Positions 58,971-64,000 of a DNA stretch of 64,000 bases are shown one piece after another. Position numbers and translations under genes: made by a program. The notes beneath the pieces are model-generated. The model worked only from the letters and a program-made list of their open reading frames with translations, made no database searches and was not told the DNA's origin. Numbering within the stretch: position 1 is the first letter of the stretch; every line of letters starts with the position of its first letter. This DNA is from Torreya grandis (lineage: Eukaryota > Streptophyta > Pinopsida > Cupressales > Taxaceae): contig JARHVA010000398.1 in the NCBI GenBank assembly GCA_037957365.1, positions 1,057,001 to 1,121,000 of the forward strand, given 5' to 3'.

Positions 58971-61258
58971 ATAGTGAAAATGTTATAGACCTATATATTA
59001 ATTATTTGTATGAAGAAATATGAACATATCATTAATTGATAATCTAGTTCAAAAAACTTACTTTAATTGCATACATAAATTAATGTATGTGTAGATATAT
59101 TTATATATACAAATGAATATAATTACATTTATTTATGTATGTAAATGTATCAAACCCATGTATATACTTGTCTCATTTTGATGGTATTGAAGAGCCATAG
59201 GTTATAAAGGGAAAATTTTGAGTATGAATTATTTAAGTGATTATGTTTATTGAAGAGGATAATTATACATAGGTTGTATGAATGGTAATAATATATTAAA
59301 CATGTAAAATTGTGAAGAGCAAACTTATGTGTATTACATACACATTATCAGATATTATAATATTTTTAATGGCCCTTTATTATATGTGATTGATAGGGCA
59401 TATCTTGTTATGAAACATATAAATACTGTAACCTTCTATCAATTAAAATATGAGGTTTTATTATACAATCAAACATGATGGAATAAGCTGGGAGAGATGT
59501 ATAAAGGAAGCTTAGAGACTTAATTTTTGTTTATGAGCTATTTTGAGACTAATAAGTTTATATTTTTGATTGAGTTTATACCATTAGATTTATCTAAATT
59601 GTATTTAAAGAGGGATATGTTGTATGGATATAGTGTTCTTGAATTATTGTACTAGTCCTATATACATTTTTGGCTAAATGTAGAAGAACATATATATGAA
59701 TTTCATGAGTTGAAACAAAGAAAATTTGTTAAATGATGATTGTGTGTACCTTTCATTGCATAACTACCTAAGTTGATGTATGCTGCAATCTATATAATGA
59801 ACCATGATTTATTATGATAAATCATTGGCATGCTTTGTATGATAACTAGTGATAAATATATGAGGGTGTTGTCTTGAAACTCATATATTTATCCCTTGAT
59901 ATCATATGATAGTTATGATTCAGTAGCAAAGAGTTTTATGTGAGTGGAATTGACATAGATCATTAGATTTGATTTCTATAATGAAAAATTTCACCAAAGT
60001 AATGTTATAGTTGAGACATTGTCATTCTACTATACTTTATAGTTTACATGTGCATGCTATTGTCATATTAGGTAGAGTATTCATTTTCATGGTATATATG
60101 ATTGTTAGATATATTAGTGATTTTACACACATGGGTTCTGATTAATTTCTTGATATCTACACTGTTCTTATTTTCCCCTTCATGAAGGGCAGGGCCATTC
60201 CTAGTGGGGAGGTGTGCAGGAGACCAATGATCTATGGTCGGAGGTAAATCACTCAGATGATGCTATCCCTTTGTTTATCTATTCCACCACTTTGGATCAT
60301 GCTCATGGATATATTTATGGATAATTGAGCTATTTTTGAAGCTCAGTTGTACTATTGTACATACTATATTGTATATTTAAATTTATACTAAAATGTAATA
60401 CATTATTATTTGATGGATATTTAACATAGTAGATGTTATGCCATTTGTAATTAATTATTAATACTATGATAACAATGGTTGTATACTTATTTATAGTAGT
60501 AATGTGGATTATATCAATGATTCATTATACTTGATTCTTTCCATTATTCATTTATGAGAAATGTCCATCTTGTAATTTTTATGGGTTGTTTGAAAATTAA
60601 ATGGATAATTTTATTAACCAGTTGGTTGATGTTTTTATGTATTTATTACTCAGATATATTTATTAGTCAAATAATGGTTTTATAGATAAGTTATAGATGG
60701 ATTCATAAGTAAACCATTTGGACTTTAATTTTTTTTGTAACTCTTAAGTAACCAAGTGGGGTTCTAGCAGTAAGAATACATTGAAAGAAAATGCATGGAG
60801 AAAAATTAGATAAATTATAAATACTATCAGGAAATCAATACACATGATTCATCTGGTTTCCCCATAGTAGATACATATTATAGAGATGGGGGTATACACA
60901 TATGAGAAATTCTAGAAACAATACCTTGTAAAGGCATAAATCATATAAAAGGGTTATTACAATCCCATGAAATGATATAGAGATGTAATTAAAAACATAG
61001 ACCAAATAACCATTATGTTTAGGATGAAAATGAAAATGGTCAAAAATGGAAAAAAATAGCAATTGAGATACTACAAAAACATAAATAAGTGGTGTAGGAT
61101 TTGGAAGAGTTATCACAAAGTGAAATACTTTGATAATTATTTAAGGATTCATATACAAAATCATAAAATAATAAATGGAAGAGGATACAATATGTTAAGA
61201 AAAATGCAAACATGAAAATGAGAAGTGTTTTAAAGCAACCCAAAAATGGAAGAAGAAA
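58971..61258. other. AT-rich region, no recognised gene
   Basis: No motif found. A 14-bp perfect hairpin lies at 59851-59893 (GATAAATATATGAG, 15-nt loop, CTCATATATTTATC). The right part probably belongs to the Gypsy element whose protease is at 62214, but gag could not be read. Confidence 0.35.
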
Positions 61259-61263
61259 AATAT
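61259..61263. repeat. Target-site duplication AATAT, left copy
   Basis: Matches 62214-62218 on the other side of the solo LTR. Confidence 0.8.
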
Positions 61264-62213
61264 TGTTAGGAATTAAAAACTTTAAATTAGATTTAATATA
61301 ACCATAAATCAGATCTAATTTTTGCAATAGCATGCATCACAGAAACATTCATCAAGCCATAGTTATTATGAAAGCATAAAATGGAGAGAACAAGAATCAA
61401 ACACACATAACACAGATCTACCACGGTTCACCCAATATGGGACACATCTACCAAGAAAGTTCTCAAATAAAATAATAATCTAAAACAAGATAACAATGAA
61501 CTCTCATAGAGATAGAAAAAAATCTCCTATAGAAAATGTTGCAAAAAAACCACACTTTCACTTGTACCTACACAATGTTGTATCTCACAAGCTGCTATAC
61601 CACACCCTAAAATAAACACCTACACTTTAAATCTGATCCTCAAAACCACACCTTGTAAATAAACTATCAACCTCTAAAGGCCACACCACACCCTATATAT
61701 AGCAAATGAAGGAAAATCCACAAAAGGAGGAGAAATTGTGCCATGCTTATCCAAGATAAGCACCATGCACTAAGGATACTTCAATTCCACCTCATCAAGC
61801 TCATCCAAAAGCCCATCTAAGAAGGAACACACCAAAGATAGAGCCTTCACCTTTTAAGGCACATTTTTGATAACATGTGATCACAACCAACTCCTTGAAA
61901 CAAGGAAGGCATTACATTTTTCAATGAACAACTAATATCCCTAAAAATAAGGAAATCAATCCCACTTCCAATAAAAAAAGAAGTCACATGGAAATAAATA
62001 AATATAACAATTAATTCCTTAAAAATAAGGAAATCAATCCCACTTCCAATAAATGAGGAAGTCATATGGAAATTATTAAATAAAAATTTAATAATATTCC
62101 ACTCACATGTGGAGTACATGATAAATGCATTTCCCACACCCTTGGAGCTCTTTAAGCCCCCAAAACATGCCACCATGGTCATGTGATAGCTCCAAAGGTC
62201 TCCACACTCAACA
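61264..62213 (-). mobile_element. Solo LTR (950 bp) in a Gypsy protease region
   Basis: On the plus strand it starts TGTTAGGAATTAAAAAC and ends CTCCACACTCAACA. AATAT precedes it (61259-61263) and follows it (62214-62218), a perfect target duplication. On the minus strand a TATA box (CTATATATAGGG, near 61692) is followed by a transcribed part with GGTGAACCGTGGTAGATC, a form common in plant Copia LTRs. So it is minus-oriented and probably Copia. No internal sequence remains. A 201-codon open frame over 61847-62452 (minus) mostly lies in the LTR and is not a gene. Confidence 0.85.
61692..61703 (-). promoter_or_regulatory. TATA box of the solo LTR
   Basis: Minus-strand CTATATATAGGG, with the presumed R/U5 part of the LTR running toward lower coordinates. 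Confidence 0.6.
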
Positions 62214-62218
62214 AATAT
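62214..62218. repeat. Target-site duplication AATAT, right copy
   Basis: Matches 61259-61263. Confidence 0.8.
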
Positions 62219-62700
62219 TTTGTTGGATGTGAAAGTAAATGGGAATGATTTTGAGAATGGATTGTTGGATTTAGGATCAAACACTAACATAATGCCATAA
62301 ATTACATTTGAAAATTTAGGAAAACCACCATTAAATGTAATAACATACAATATTGCTTTAGCATATGGGACCTTGAGATATTCATTTGAGGTAATCGTAG
62401 GTGTAGAAGTAGATTTCATGGGAATTAAGAAAATGATTGATATTCGAGTCATGGAAATATATCAAAATAATGCATCATATCTAATTTTACTAATTTTAGA
62501 ATGGTCCATAGACTACAATGGGTTATTGGACTCAAAAAGTGAATAAATAATACTAGAAAGAAATGAATTAATAGTCCACTTACCATTATAAATGAGTATG
62601 CATTCTGCATAGATGGTAACATAATGGATGAAGATGATGGTATTGATTCCAACTTGACTTGATTCCAAGATGATGGTAATGAATATGGAAGTAAAAGAAC
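62219..62700 (+). pseudogene. Gypsy aspartic protease fragment
   Basis: Plus frame reads LLDVKVNGNDFENG, then LLDLGSNTNIMP (active-site region, D-L-G for D-T/S-G), ITFENLGKPPLNV, and YSFEVIVGVEVDFMGIKKMI. Then ILEWSIDYNG stands at the place of the LLG-DW box. It has few stops until about 62580. The protease would process gag-pol. The solo LTR sits just upstream of the active site. RT was not found downstream. Confidence 0.6.
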
Positions 62701-63249
62701 TTGTAGAAAAACATGATGCAAGATGTCTTAAAATAGAGGAAGAATAAGGTGAGAAGGGGTTACTAGAACCATAGAGAGATAAAAATAATTATGTATACTA
62801 ATCGAAAGAATTTATTGAAGAGAATATTTTGTTAGCAGAGAATCATAAGATGGAAAAATCATGGGAATACTGAAAAGAAGATGCAATAAGGAAATTAATA
62901 GAATTTTAAATACTGGATTGAAGGTATATAACACAATTTTTTAAAAAATGGAAAAATTAAAAATAATTTTGAAAAAAAAGGAAAAAGTAAAAAAGAAATT
63001 TTGATTTTTTATAAAAAAATACAAAAATAAATTGAAAAAAATAGAAAAAAAGAAAAAAAGTAAAAAAAAGGAAAACAAAACAAAAAACATATGGATTGAA
63101 CACCAAGTTAAAAATTAGTAAATGGCAGCTTGGTGAAATAAGTATCGAGGGTGAGAAAATGTTTTGAAATGAGGGTAAATGGTGGTTGGGAGTTATAAAA
63201 ATATTTTTTTGTAGCACAAAAGCCTCACACATATTGCATGTATAATAAA

Positions 63250-63252
<3 letters not shown>
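62701..63252. other. A-rich low-complexity stretch, no gene
   Basis: 62935-63090 is a GAAAAA-type purine-rich run. The minus open frame over it (62957-63232) is a Phe-rich artefact. Confidence 0.6.

Positions 63253-63285
<33 letters not shown>
63253..63285. repeat. (AT)n microsatellite
   Basis: About 16 uninterrupted AT units. Confidence 0.95.
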
Positions 63286-63286
<1 letters not shown>

Positions 63287-64000
63287 CCATGTGTTGAGAT
63301 CTTTAAGTCCTAAGAATTACATTGTATCTTATGGAGTATCAAGAAAAGTAATTAGTGTCGTTGCATAATATAATTTTTTTTAGCAAAAATAGAAAACTCA
63401 GAGTGTTGTTAAAAGGTATTTGAGAGTTGTATTGACACCACACAAATATTGTGTTGAATTGAGATTATATTGGAGTGTAGAATTGACATCATGAGCAGGT
63501 ATAACATCAACACACTTAATTCATAGCTTTCAGAATAACCACAATTGAAGAAGATTTATTTTTGATAATGGATGATAACATCCTATAAATCTATTGAGGA
63601 GAGTTGAACATGGATACTATAGTATCTTTTGTTAGATTTTTAAGTTTCTAGTTTATTGATCATGTTACCCTTCTATTGTAAATATTTTTGTATTAATTTT
63701 TACATCGTGATATGAAGTACACATGTTGTTTTTAAAATTTTCATGCCAACAATATCTAGAGAAGTCTTGAGGACAAGACAAAGTTATAAGGTTGGGTAAA
63801 TGTTAGTATTTTTTTCAACAAATTTATAAGAATAGAAAGATGTAATATAAAGACTAAAATAATTTTAAATTTCACCATGAAGGATTAATCATGCTGCAAT
63901 TAATGTACGATATTGTATGAAGCTTCAAGGAATATTCCAAAATTTTTGGATGGAGAATATATATCAATTTACATAGTAAAAATATATATGACATAAAATA
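63286..64000. other. No recognised feature to the window end
   Basis: AT-rich with short frames only. Confidence 0.35.

Noticed and set aside
61847..62452. 201-codon minus-strand open frame
   Set aside because: It spans most of a solo LTR whose ends and target duplication are clear. The internal repeat (SFIGSGIDFLIF twice) is LTR sequence repetition, not a protein feature.
62957..63232. Phe-rich minus-strand frame
   Set aside because: Antisense of an A-rich low-complexity run.
1..64000. Host protein-coding genes, tRNA/rRNA, CRISPR arrays, bacterial operons
   Set aside because: No intact gene structure, splice-consistent exon chain, RNA gene fold or spaced identical repeats were found.

Overview
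This is nuclear DNA from a large, repeat-dominated plant genome. The sequence is AT-rich, CpG-poor, and made almost entirely of decayed LTR retrotransposons (Ty3/Gypsy and Ty1/Copia) nested inside one another. A conifer or other gymnosperm is my inference from the very old, stop-ridden elements and the low recent turnover; no taxonomic marker gene is present. I see no convincing intact host gene, rRNA, tRNA, CRISPR array or bacterial-type operon. The only long intact reading frame is the gag-protease of a Copia element at 26988-28589 (minus strand).

Layout. 1-23284 is best read as one old plus-strand Gypsy element (called G1), entering from the left edge. Its parts are gag zinc knuckle and protease (150-1112, 6106-6480), a gag-like block (6713-7376), RT/RNaseH/integrase (12840-16300), a long third ORF (16507-22745) and a probable 3' LTR (22746-23284). 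G1 is broken by four insertions: (a) an LTR element at 1118-6105 with a perfect GGAAG target duplication, no pol, antisense ORF remnants and a 38-bp minisatellite in its LTRs; (b) a minus-strand Copia element at 7382 to about 11870; (c) a solo LTR at 15127-15584 with a perfect AACAT duplication; (d) a short LTR-like insertion at 17424-19006 carrying an unusually CpG-rich segment.

23285-30600 is a second Gypsy remnant (G2: gag, RNaseH, integrase). It was split by a complete Copia element (25433-29387, minus strand) with two 724-bp LTRs, TAAGA duplications, PBS, PPT and a single 533-aa gag-protease ORF. The integrase core and most of the RT are deleted, so this is a non-autonomous element. Its U3 and 3' internal region carry arrays of GC-rich ACGT-core palindromes.

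31560-35560 and 54850-58970 are two diverged copies of a non-coding repeat of about 4 kb in the same orientation. Between them lie a second copy of the Gypsy third ORF with its 3' LTR (36430 to about 41280), a third Gypsy LTR/leader/gag (about 43050-45583) whose gag decayed almost only by nonsense changes, a TA/TATG microsatellite (46692-47019), and long AT-rich stretches with nothing recognisable. The right end holds a minus-oriented solo LTR (61264-62213, AATAT duplication) inserted at the protease of yet another Gypsy remnant (62214-62700).

The most interesting items are: the third ORF shared by two independent Gypsy copies; the palindrome arrays in the non-autonomous Copia element; the antisense ORF and variable minisatellite of the first LTR element; and the inverted W-box-like palindromes near 52.9 kb and 54.1 kb. 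Identities, boundaries and translations were judged by eye from the sequence; no alignment or database search was run.
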